Source of the DNA: CAZPMT01 sp964587655
Lineage (GTDB): Bacteria; Hydrogenedentota; Hydrogenedentia; Hydrogenedentales; SLHB01
DNA: 64,000 nt
Reading direction: 5' to 3'
NCBI GenBank assembly: GCA_964587655.1
Contig: CAZPMT010000011.1
Location: forward strand, 1-64,000
In this document: positions 51,774 to 59,558 of the stretch, in pieces
How the letters are laid out: each line of letters starts with the position of its first letter
How positions within the stretch are numbered: position 1 is the first letter of the stretch
Translations under genes and position numbers: made by a program
The notes under the pieces: generated by a model
Seen by the model: the letters and a program-made list of their open reading frames with translations, nothing else
Database searches by the model: none
Told to the model about the DNA's origin: nothing

Positions 51774-52876
51774 TCAGCGGCTTCCTTATCGGTTGGTGGA
51801 TTGAATACGGCGGCGGCCATGCGGTTCAAGACGGCGGCGGAATGTTGCGGCGACAAGTGCGAGTATCTCAGGGACATTTGCGCCGTCTTGTGTCCAAGAA
51901 TCGCGCCGATTTCCGTTAGGCTTGCCCCGCTCATTGCCAAGTAGCTTGCGCACGTGTGGCGCAAGTCATGGAATTTGAAGTCGTGAATCTTGGCGCTTTC
52001 CAGGGCGTAGTCAAACGCATTGCGAAAGTTCATCGCGTGCGGCTTTTCACCACGGCGGAAAGGCGCGGCAAAAACAAGGTTTGTGTCCAAGCGGCGCAAC
52101 TTGCCGCGTTCCCGCATGATGTCAAGCGCGGGATTCACAAGCGGGATGACACGGCGCGTCGCGTTTTTCACGTCTTCGGGCGCAAGGGTAATCACGCATC
52201 GGTGCAAGTCGATCTTATCCCATGTCAGGTTTTCGATTTCGCCCCGGCGCATTCCCGTGCAAATGGCCAATGTCGCCACGTCGTACAAGTCGGGATTGCG
52301 ACTTGCCCGGCATGCGGAAAGCAACCGCTCGCGTTCGTCATCGGCCAAGTAGCGCACGCGGCCCGGCGCGGGCGAAGGCTTGCGCACGCGCGCCACGGGG
52401 TTCATGTCCAACCAAGCAAGCTCTTTCACGGCGAAAGAGAACATGTGAGAGATCAGGGCAAGGTATCGCAAGACAGTGGTGGGCGAACGGCGTTCGCTTT
52501 GCCCCGTGCTTCCGGCGGCCAATTCGTCGCGCAATTCGCCTATGCGTTGCGGCGTGCAATCGGCGAGGGCATACGGCCCCAGCTTGGCGCGCCACCATTC
52601 CACATGCGGGATCATGGTGCGTTGACTGCTTGGGCGCTTGTGCGGCATAACATCGCGCAAGTAACGATCCGCGAGTTGCGAAAATGTCCGGCGTCGCGAC
52701 TCGTGCGCCGGGAAATACTTCCCTTGCTTGATCGCGACTTCGGTTTCCTTCGCCCATTCCGTCGCGTCCGATTTTCTTTCAAACGTCATTGTTTCCGCCG
52801 GGCGGCCCTTGATTCGCACGCGCACGCGATAGCGCGTCTTGCCGTCTTCCGTCTTCCGTGTTTCAATCGTTGCCAT
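51770..52876 (-). CDS. int: tyrosine recombinase / phage-type integrase
   Basis: About 368 aa from ATG 52876 (MATIETRKTEDG), with GGAGGT 5 nt upstream; the open frame runs to 52951. Arm-binding N-terminal domain, then SAM-like core (FSQLADRYLRDVMPHKRPSS), then catalytic domain with Arg I in ICTGMRRGEIENLTWDKI, H-x-x-R in FHDLRHTCASYLAMSG, and the final H and Tyr in LGHKTAQMSLRYSHL. All catalytic residues are present, so it should be active. It sits next to the intact tRNA-Leu and would recombine the 33-bp tRNA 3' end with the att site on the element. Confidence 0.95.
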   Translation of the reverse strand: MATIETRKTEDGKTRYRVRVRIKGRPAETMTFERKSDATEWAKETEVAIKQGKYFPAHESRRRTFSQLADRYLRDVMPHKRPSSQRTMIPHVEWWRAKLGPYALADCTPQRIGELRDELAAGSTGQSERRSPTTVLRYLALISHMFSFAVKELAWLDMNPVARVRKPSPAPGRVRYLADDERERLLSACRASRNPDLYDVATLAICTGMRRGEIENLTWDKIDLHRCVITLAPEDVKNATRRVIPLVNPALDIMRERGKLRRLDTNLVFAAPFRRGEKPHAMNFRNAFDYALESAKIHDFKFHDLRHTCASYLAMSGASLTEIGAILGHKTAQMSLRYSHLSPQHSAAVLNRMAAAVFNPPTDKEAAE

Positions 52877-53254
52877 GTTCACCTCCGCAATTTTGTGGAT
52901 TTTGTTCCGCGATTCTAGGGAGTGAATCCGTGTATTCGCGGGTCTTCCCACAACGTCAATGACAGTCTATCACAACGGGTAATTGAAGTCAAGCGGATAT
53001 ATTATCCGGTGACTGTCAATCGTAAATGACTGCTCTTGCTTGCCTTTCGGTGTGATACTTGCGCGGCGGGACACTCACGGGACAGTAGCAACCGAATATC
53101 GTGGATTTTGTTCCGGTTTCCCTAGAGAGTACAGGGGGATGAAAGCAAGCGGCGGGACACGTGTTATCTGTCAGTGTCCCGCCAGTGTCCCATGAATGGG
53201 TTTTCTTAGGATGTGCTCAAGAGGGGTGATCGTCGTTTCAGTCAATGTTTTCAA
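52877..53254. other. 378-nt region: right end of the element with repeat sites
   Basis: Copies of the A-rich site at 52889-52920 and 53095-53129 (both inverted relative to 46477), and AGTGTCCCGCC-type units at 53065-53075 (inverted), 53151-53160 (inverted), 53173-53183 and 53184-53194 (direct; the last ends ATG rather than GCC). It must also hold the integrase promoter. No gene. Confidence 0.7.
52889..53194. promoter_or_regulatory. right-end repeat cluster (probable integrase arm or origin sites)
   Basis: Two copies of the GGAACAAAATCCAC site (inverted) and four AGTGTCCCGCC-like units in both orientations. Matching motifs at the far end (46406-46510) support element-specific protein binding, by integrase or by replication proteins. 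Confidence 0.65.
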
Positions 53255-53287
53255 TGGTGGGCGAGGAGGGAGTTGAACCCTCAATCC
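53255..53287. repeat. att repeat at the tRNA end (33 bp)
   Basis: Identical to 46233-46265 and equal to the tRNA-Leu 3' end from CCA through the T-arm and part of the variable arm. Confidence 0.93.
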
Positions 53288-53340
53288 ATTACTGGCAGCG
53301 GATTTTAAGTCCGCCGTGTATGCCATTCCACCACTCGCCC
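53255..53340 (-). tRNA. tRNA-Leu(TAA), with encoded CCA
   Basis: 86 nt including CCA. Acceptor GGGCGAG pairs with CTCGCCC, discriminator A. The anticodon stem-loop is GCGGA-CTTAAAA-TCCGC (anticodon TAA), with a long class II variable arm and a T-arm GAGGG-TTCAACT-CCCTC. Intact, and target of the integrated element. Confidence 0.96.
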
Positions 53341-53399
53341 CTTGCAGGTTTGAGCGTCGTCCCCGGTCACGACGGCCTCGAATCTGGTAGTTAACAAAA

Positions 53400-53474
53400 T
53401 GGAGGCGGCATCCGGAGTCGAACCGGAGATACAAGGTTTTGCAGACCTTTGCCTTACCACTTGGCTATGCCGCC
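53400..53474 (-). tRNA. tRNA-Cys(GCA), with encoded CCA
   Basis: Acceptor GGCGGCA pairs with TGCCGCC. Discriminator is U, the known identity base of tRNA-Cys. Anticodon stem-loop AAGGT-CTGCAAA-ACCTT gives anticodon GCA; T-arm CCGGTTCGACTCCGG. 59 nt upstream of tRNA-Leu on the same strand, so the two are probably co-transcribed. Confidence 0.95.
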
Positions 53475-53543
53475 CCGGCTTCAGCAATTCTATCCGACGC
53501 TCTTTGCGCATGTCAACCGCACCAAAGAACTCGCGCCGTTCGG

Positions 53544-53638
53544 TTCCGTGGCCGCGGCGTCCTCGCCGCGTTTTCTTAAAGAACCGCTTGACGCAGGTGT
53601 GTGCGCCGAAACGCGGCGAGGACGCCGCGGCCACGGAA
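53544..53638. repeat. REP-like palindromic element, copy B
   Basis: Arms 53544-53573 and 53609-53638 are perfect 30-nt complements (core GCGGCGTCCTCGCCGC) with a 35-nt loop. Same family as 11431-11562, including part of the loop (ACCGCTTGACGCAGGTGTG). Lies between tRNA-Cys and the end of the sulfatase gene. Confidence 0.93.
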
Positions 53639-53660
53639 CTGAACGAATCGCGCGCGGGTC

Positions 53661-54971
53661 TCACGCGCGTTCGCGCGCTTCTTTCCAGGCTTTGCCCAGC
53701 GTGATGCCGTGCGCTACCAGCGGGTCCTCAGTGAGGCCGTTGCGCGACATCCTCTCGGCGATCCAACCATCGAGCTGGCTTTCGAGATCGCGCGCCGTGT
53801 CCGGGTCCTGTTCGGCGATGTTGCGAAGTTCGTCCGGGTCGGCGCGCAGGTCATACAACTCGCGCATGGGTGTGCGGTAGAAGTCCTCCTCGCGCGCGGC
53901 TATGAACTTGTGCGTGCGCGTCCGGATGGACCACTTCATCTGCCACGTGCACTCCTCGCTCACGACAAACTCGCGCGTCGGCTCGGTGGTCTCGCCGCGC
54001 AGCCAGGGAGCGAGATTCATCCCCTCCATCTCGCCGGGAATTGGGATGCCGCAGAGATTCAATAGCGTCGGCGCGATGTCGACGTGCGCGGCCAGATGCG
54101 GGATGCGGCCCGGCTTGAGATCCGGGCGCCTGAAGATCAGCGGCACATGCAGATTGCCGTCGTACAGCCCATGATGATCGAAAAAGATCTTGTGCCGGTA
54201 CATCAGTTCCCCGTGGTCGCTGGTCAGCACCACCAGCGTGTCATCGGCGATCCCAAACGCATCGACCGCCTCGATCAGTTTTCCGATGCCCTCGTCGCAG
54301 TATCGGATTTCAGCGTCGTAGAGCGCCTTGAGATACTCCGCGTCGGTGATGTTCTTGCCGAGCTTGCTGAACCACGTCTCGCGCCACGCCCGCCCCAGCG
54401 GGTGTTCCATAAGTCCGTCAAGGGAACGGTTCGACGGGTCCTCAGGATCGCCCTTGTAGAACAATGTGCGATAGGCCCGCGGCGGCAGGTAGGGCGTATG
54501 CGGGTCCCAGTAATGCACGAACATGAAAAACGGTTCTTTGGTGTGATGTTTCAACCACGGGATCGCGCGACGGTTGATCTCACGATTGTCGCAATTGATG
54601 CTCAGCGCCCGCCGGCGCGTAGGGTCGATGTAGAACTCGTAACCCTGCGAGAAACCGAAACGCCACTCGCCGAGGTTGTCGATCGCGCACGTCGTGTAGC
54701 CGTTCTTCTGCAAGAGCGACGCGAGCCACGGCGCCGACCGCGAGATCCCGCGCGTTCCCCCGTGCGACACGACCCCGTGCGTGATCGGATACTGTCCGGT
54801 GTTGATGGTCACGAACGACGGGTGCGTAGGAATGGCCGGCGCGATCATCCAGTCGAACACCGTCCCCTGCGCCGCCAGCGCGTCCATGTTGGGAGACGTG
54901 TTCCGCCCATACCCGTAACACCCAAGATGATCCGCCCTAAGCGTATCAATGACAATGAAAAGAACGTTCAA
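53661..54971 (-). CDS. sulfatase-fold hydrolase with Thr at the nucleophile position
   Basis: 436 aa alkaline-phosphatase/sulfatase superfamily enzyme. Metal ligands: VLFIVIDTLRADHLGCYGY (N-terminal D-T-x-R-x-D), LVVLTSDHGELMYRHKIFFD (S-D-H-G) with HHGLYDGNLHVPLI downstream. At the catalytic position, IPTHPSFVTINTG has Thr where type I sulfatases have Cys/Ser of C-x-P-S-R, and Phe where they have Arg. So no formylglycine can form and the enzyme is more likely a phosphodiesterase or phosphotransferase. No signal peptide seen. Start at ATG 54971 is the natural family start. Confidence 0.82.
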   Translation of the reverse strand: MNVLFIVIDTLRADHLGCYGYGRNTSPNMDALAAQGTVFDWMIAPAIPTHPSFVTINTGQYPITHGVVSHGGTRGISRSAPWLASLLQKNGYTTCAIDNLGEWRFGFSQGYEFYIDPTRRRALSINCDNREINRRAIPWLKHHTKEPFFMFVHYWDPHTPYLPPRAYRTLFYKGDPEDPSNRSLDGLMEHPLGRAWRETWFSKLGKNITDAEYLKALYDAEIRYCDEGIGKLIEAVDAFGIADDTLVVLTSDHGELMYRHKIFFDHHGLYDGNLHVPLIFRRPDLKPGRIPHLAAHVDIAPTLLNLCGIPIPGEMEGMNLAPWLRGETTEPTREFVVSEECTWQMKWSIRTRTHKFIAAREEDFYRTPMRELYDLRADPDELRNIAEQDPDTARDLESQLDGWIAERMSRNGLTEDPLVAHGITLGKAWKEARERA

Positions 54972-55142
54972 GAACGACGTCAGCCTTCTGTTTCAGCAAC
55001 GGTGCAGAGCCGCCGGAGATCGCGGCAAGACTCTACCAGGAGCGCGGACCTCCCGCAAGAAACAAATCGCCGGGGTGCCCGGCTTTCCACTTCCGTGCTC
55101 GTGCACGAGCACGACGGGGCGGGCGCGAAAACCGGACGGGCC

Positions 55143-56816
55143 TCATTTTATCTTCTGTGACGAGCTTGAGCCGCCGGTGATGTTATCCATCCAGTTCGGC
55201 TCCGATGCGGGTTGCTGCGGGGGTGATGGTTCAGGCTTAGGCTCAGGTGGCGGCGGGGGCTTCGTTTCGGGTTTAGGTTGTTGTGCGGGCGCGGTCTTTG
55301 GCTCCGGCGGAGGCTGGGGCGGCGCTGGGGGCTTAGGTTCAGGTTTAGGTTCTGTCACGGCAGCGGGTGCGGGCGGTTCCGGCTTAGATTGACGCCCCTT
55401 GATCAGCTCATCGAACGCACTGCCTCCGCCTCCCTCGACAGGCTTGGATGCGGCCGGCGCCTCTGATGGAGACGCGGGCGCTGACGCCGCCGGGGGAAGA
55501 GGCGCAACGGCGGGCGGTTGAGCCGCCGCAGGTGCGGGCGACGGAGCCGGCGGTACGGATGGCGGCGTCTGCGCCGGTATTGCGACTGAAGGCGCAGGCG
55601 GCGGCGTTGTTACTTCCGGTGTCTGAGAGGGGACAGGCGTTGCCGGTTGAGCAGGGGGTTCAGATACTGGTGTCGCATTCTGCCTCATGAACGCCCATGC
55701 GGCGGCTACCGCAACCACTGCAATCGCCGCGAGCACGACGAGCACGAGAACCACGCGCTTCTTCCCGGAGCTAGGGCGCTGGGCCGTTGTACTACCGGCC
55801 AGGCGCGTCCCGCCTGCATCGGCAGCCGCAACATCGGCTGACGAGGCTATCACGGTGCGCGAGCTGTCGGGCGCGGCCATTGCTGACTTGTGCGCGCCGC
55901 CGCTCAGGGATGCGGCCAGACGCAGCAGTTCTTCGCGAAACGCCCTTGCCGAGGGGAATCGGTCCGCGGGCCGCTTCGCGAGGGCGCGGCGAAGGACGTC
56001 GGCATACAAGGCGGGTATCGCTCCTTCCGCGTGCGGGTCGAGAGCGGGCGGTATCCCCGTCAGATGCCCTCTGAAGATCTCCGTGATCGTGCCCATGAAC
56101 GGCAGTTCCCCGGTCAGGAGTTGGTAAAGCATGATCCCGACCGCATAGATGTCGGTTGCCGGCGAGACTGATCCGTAGGTCTTCTGATCGATCTGTTCCG
56201 GCGCCATGTAGATGGGTGTACCGGGGCCGCTGCCCTCGACCGAGGTGAGACACGTGGCTTGTTCTTCGGGATCTTGCAGCCGCGCGATGCCGAAGTCCAT
56301 TAGTTTGGCGCAAAACGCCCCGGATTCGTCGCGCGTCAGGAGGATGTTCTCGGGCTTGATGTCGCGATGGACTATCCCCTGCGCATGAATCCGCGACAAG
56401 GCATCCAGAACCTGCGACGCGATTTCCAGCGAGTCTTTCTTTGAGAACTCGAAACCTTTCCGAGTGCATTCCCGAAAGGTCTCCTGGAGAGAGCCGCCCT
56501 CCACATATTCCATGACGAGGTTGATGTCATCGCCGTGTTCGAGTTTGTCGAACAGGGTGACGATGTGCGGGTGCGCGCCGACCCGCGCGTGAAGCAGGCA
56601 TTCGCGTTCGATGCGTTTGCGGATCTCCTCGTTCTTGCAGAGATCCGGGCGGACCGTCTTTAGGGCCACGAGACGGTGCAGCGTGGAATCCTCGGCGAGG
56701 TACACGTCGCCCATGCCGCCCGATCCGAGGCGTTTCTGGATCTTGAACCGCGGGTCCGCAAAGTGTTCAGGACTCGCTATCGGAAGAGTCTTATCGAAAG
56801 CGTTATTATCGGCCAT
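55143..56816 (-). CDS. membrane Ser/Thr protein kinase with Pro-rich tail
   Basis: 557 aa. PknB-type kinase ~28-290: glycine loop GSGGMG (31-36), K53, catalytic H-R-D 150-152 (GIVHRDIKPENILL), DFG 174-176, and APEQIDQKTYGSVSPATDIY. A linker leads to a membrane helix near ~360 (RVVLVLVVLAAIAVVAVAAA), then ~180 residues dominated by P-A/P-E/P-K runs, probably spanning the periplasm or wall. All catalytic residues are present. It lies 24 nt after the FHA-ABC gene, whose FHA domains could recognise phospho-Thr made by this kinase. Confidence 0.9.
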   Translation of the reverse strand: MADNNAFDKTLPIASPEHFADPRFKIQKRLGSGGMGDVYLAEDSTLHRLVALKTVRPDLCKNEEIRKRIERECLLHARVGAHPHIVTLFDKLEHGDDINLVMEYVEGGSLQETFRECTRKGFEFSKKDSLEIASQVLDALSRIHAQGIVHRDIKPENILLTRDESGAFCAKLMDFGIARLQDPEEQATCLTSVEGSGPGTPIYMAPEQIDQKTYGSVSPATDIYAVGIMLYQLLTGELPFMGTITEIFRGHLTGIPPALDPHAEGAIPALYADVLRRALAKRPADRFPSARAFREELLRLAASLSGGAHKSAMAAPDSSRTVIASSADVAAADAGGTRLAGSTTAQRPSSGKKRVVLVLVVLAAIAVVAVAAAWAFMRQNATPVSEPPAQPATPVPSQTPEVTTPPPAPSVAIPAQTPPSVPPAPSPAPAAAQPPAVAPLPPAASAPASPSEAPAASKPVEGGGGSAFDELIKGRQSKPEPPAPAAVTEPKPEPKPPAPPQPPPEPKTAPAQQPKPETKPPPPPEPKPEPSPPQQPASEPNWMDNITGGSSSSQKIK

Positions 56817-56840
56817 TATCCGAACTCTCGGTCCTCGGCG

Positions 56841-59558
56841 TCAGCGAACGCGATCCAGCCGCTTCAATGCGATTCCGCACAGAGCAAGCCAGCCGGCGGC
56901 CTGGCCCAACAAAACCAGTGGGTTCCGCAAGTATATTGTTGTTCCGAACTTGAATCCAATCGTGTCCGGCACAAAGGTCGCGATCCATTTCAGCGACGCG
57001 TGGCCGGGATGGTTATAGAACGCCGTCATGAGCATCTCCAACCCCCAACGCGCCGGGAATATGTTTGCGAATATCTTCATCACCGTGGACATGCCGCCGT
57101 AGAAATCTGGTCCCAATCCCCCGGAGAAGACCAGTTGCGGCAACACCGCGACGATGGCCAGGATCACGGAGAACTGCCCCGCCGTGGGATCGATGGCGCT
57201 GATGAAGAGCCCCATAGCGCAGGAGGCCCACGCCATGGCGCACATGGCGATAAACGCGCCCGCCGGATCGAACTGCCGCAAACCCGGTTTCATGTAGCAC
57301 AGCGAAAGGAACAGCGCGCACTGGATCGCCGTGGCAATCAACAGGAACGGGAGTTTGGACGCAAGGTAGTCGGCGATCTTCTGGTTGGCCATGCGTTCGC
57401 GCAAGTAGATCGGCCGCTCGGTCGAAAGATCGAGGCACGACATGAGCGTGCCCATGAAGACGGCCGTCATCACGAACATCAACAGCACGCTCAGCGGCGT
57501 GGGCAGATTGCCGAATCCCTCGTGCTTGAGCGCGAACACAACGTCTTCGGCGGGCCGGGGATCCTGCAACCCGTCAGGCGCAAGAAGCTCTTTGATCGGA
57601 TTGCCGAGGTCGATGGGCCCGCCGTGGAGTTGAGACTGAATCTTGGCCTTCGTTTCCTGCATCGCGGCATCGTCGGGAATCTCCGAGGTTCGCAGCGACA
57701 ACGTCACGAGCGCGAGAATCAGCGGCACGGCGAGATAGAACAGCGCGCGTTTGAGCGAGACCAGCTTGATCGCCGTGTGGCGTTGCGTCAGCGTGAGGAA
57801 CGCGCGCGGAGAGAAGAAGTCCATGCCGAAACGCAACCGGTGGCCGCTGGAACCCGTCGGATTCTTGAGTAGGGCGGCATACCGTTTGTCCGTGGCGCCG
57901 GCGGGCGCAGTCCGGGCGCGCGCCCGCGAACCCGTGTCCCCGGGCGCTTGTCGATGCGAGACATCCAGCAGTTCCGTCGCCATCCCGGAAAGGTTCTTGG
58001 CGACGTTGCGCTGGAAAAGATCAGACTCCGCATACTTGCGCTCATAGAATTCAGCCACGGCGTCCTTAGCGTCGCCCGATGTCTTGAGTTCGCTGGGAAT
58101 CCCCTCGCCTTCGAGTGCGTCAAAGATCTGCGTCGGGCGCTCGACCGGCTTGTCCTGGTACGTGAAGAATCCCATGGCCTCCTCAGGCTTGCCGAAGAAG
58201 ACCAATCGCCCCCGCGACAGGATGACCACGCGGTCCAGCAGCGCCAGGTTGTACAGAATATGGGTCGTGATGAGCACCGTTGTGCCGTGCCGCGCCATCT
58301 GCTGAAAATGACGCATCAGCCGTTCTTCGGTGCTTGGATCCATCCCGGAAGTAGGCTCATCGAGGAACAAGATGCTGGGCCGTGTGATGAGTTCGCAGCC
58401 GATCGACACCCGCTTGCGCTGGCCGCCGCTCAATTCACTGACACGATTGTTGCGCACGTGGTTCAGACCGAGCGTCTCGATCGTCGAATCGATAAGCTCC
58501 TCGCGGCTCGCGCGCGATACGTCCGCCGGCAGCCGCAAACGAGCCACGTAGTCAAGGCAGTCCTTCACCGTAAGGTCCGCGTGCACGATGTCGTCCTGCG
58601 GCACGTAGCCGATGGCGCTGCGGAACATCGCGTACGACTGGTACAGCGGCGTCTCGTTGAGCAGCACGCAACCGTAATCCGGCGGCTGATATCCGTTCAA
58701 CGCCGTGAGCAAGGTCGACTTGCCCGCCCCGCTCGGCCCCAACAGCCCCACGAATTCGCCCGGACGGATCGCCAGGCACACCTGGTCAAGGATTTTCTTC
58801 GTCCGCCCCGAGGCGAGTCCGCGCGCGCGCACTTCGCGCGTCAACGCGACGCATTCCAGCGCAATCTCGTCGCCGCAATCCCTGCGAACGACCTGCAACG
58901 AACCATCGGCCGCCAACTGGAAACGCAGCGTGGTCGAGCCGATCATGAGCGTGTCAGTCGGTTCAAGCACGGCCCTGCGGATGCGGTGGCCGTTGAGCCA
59001 CGTGCCGTTCAGGCTGCCCTCGTCAACGGCCTCAATCCGGTCGCTTTTTCTTCGGACAATGGCGTGGCGGGACGACACCGTCGAATCGAACGAGATGGCT
59101 ATATCGTTGGTCGGAATGCGGCCGATGGTCCAGACGTCTTTCGGCGCGATCTTGACCGTCCACGACCGGCCATGGCCGCCTTCAGTCTGAAAGCGGAGAT
59201 GATCGTATTGCGCCGTCCCAATGCCGATGAGATCGCCGTCCTTCAGAACGCATTCGCGGTTCACGCGCTCGCGGTTGACGAACACGCCGTTGGTCGACTC
59301 GAGATCATGAAGGACGTACTTGACGCCGTCCGGCGTTGACACAAGAAAGTGACGCCGGGAAATCGTCGAGCCGGAAACTACAACGTCGCACGCCGCCGCT
59401 TCGCGTCCGACCGTGACTCCGCCCGGCTTCACCTGGTACTCGCGATGCACCAGGGCGGGACTGAGGGAAATAAGAGAGGGCACGGATTGCGCCCCCTCGC
59501 CTCCGGGTGACTTATCGGGGGGCGTAACCGTCTGCTCTTGATCAGGCGTCCGCTGCAT
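56841..59558 (-). CDS. FHA-domain ABC transporter (ABCG-type half transporter)
   Basis: 905 aa. Two FHA domains: ~46-115 (TVGREAAACDVVVSGSTISR, then ESTNGVFVNR) and ~145-213 (TIGRIPTNDIAISFDSTVSS, GSLNGTWLNG), both with the R, S/R-H and N residues that bind phospho-Thr. The ATPase has Walker A GPSGAGKS (274-281), signature LSGGQRKRVSIG and Walker B ILFLDEPTSGMD. A soluble linker leads to an ABC-2 permease with six helices. Domain order ATPase-permease is of the ABCG type. ATG overlaps the VWA stop by 1 nt (TGATG). Cargo unknown; the phosphorylation control by the adjacent kinase is inference. Confidence 0.93.
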   Translation of the reverse strand: MQRTPDQEQTVTPPDKSPGGEGAQSVPSLISLSPALVHREYQVKPGGVTVGREAAACDVVVSGSTISRRHFLVSTPDGVKYVLHDLESTNGVFVNRERVNRECVLKDGDLIGIGTAQYDHLRFQTEGGHGRSWTVKIAPKDVWTIGRIPTNDIAISFDSTVSSRHAIVRRKSDRIEAVDEGSLNGTWLNGHRIRRAVLEPTDTLMIGSTTLRFQLAADGSLQVVRRDCGDEIALECVALTREVRARGLASGRTKKILDQVCLAIRPGEFVGLLGPSGAGKSTLLTALNGYQPPDYGCVLLNETPLYQSYAMFRSAIGYVPQDDIVHADLTVKDCLDYVARLRLPADVSRASREELIDSTIETLGLNHVRNNRVSELSGGQRKRVSIGCELITRPSILFLDEPTSGMDPSTEERLMRHFQQMARHGTTVLITTHILYNLALLDRVVILSRGRLVFFGKPEEAMGFFTYQDKPVERPTQIFDALEGEGIPSELKTSGDAKDAVAEFYERKYAESDLFQRNVAKNLSGMATELLDVSHRQAPGDTGSRARARTAPAGATDKRYAALLKNPTGSSGHRLRFGMDFFSPRAFLTLTQRHTAIKLVSLKRALFYLAVPLILALVTLSLRTSEIPDDAAMQETKAKIQSQLHGGPIDLGNPIKELLAPDGLQDPRPAEDVVFALKHEGFGNLPTPLSVLLMFVMTAVFMGTLMSCLDLSTERPIYLRERMANQKIADYLASKLPFLLIATAIQCALFLSLCYMKPGLRQFDPAGAFIAMCAMAWASCAMGLFISAIDPTAGQFSVILAIVAVLPQLVFSGGLGPDFYGGMSTVMKIFANIFPARWGLEMLMTAFYNHPGHASLKWIATFVPDTIGFKFGTTIYLRNPLVLLGQAAGWLALCGIALKRLDRVR

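Larger units (their letters stand above)
46233..53287. mobile_element. integrated element in tRNA-Leu(TAA), satellite-like
   Basis: Bounded by 33-bp direct att repeats, with a tyrosine integrase next to the intact tRNA. Cargo (all minus strand): integrase, unknown protein with winged-helix-like end, AlpA-like regulator, CHC2 zinc finger, Toprim, DUF3987 primase-helicase part split in two cistrons, zinc-ribbon membrane protein. No capsid, terminase, tail or conjugation genes are seen, so it resembles a small phage satellite or integrative genomic island. Terminal clusters of AGTGTCCCGCC and GGAACAAAATCCAC motifs look like integrase arm sites or replication iterons. Confidence 0.88.

Noticed and set aside
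52877..53254. Intact phage structural genes in the integrated element
   Set aside because: No capsid, terminase or tail motif appears in any frame of the element; only integrase and replication-type genes are seen.
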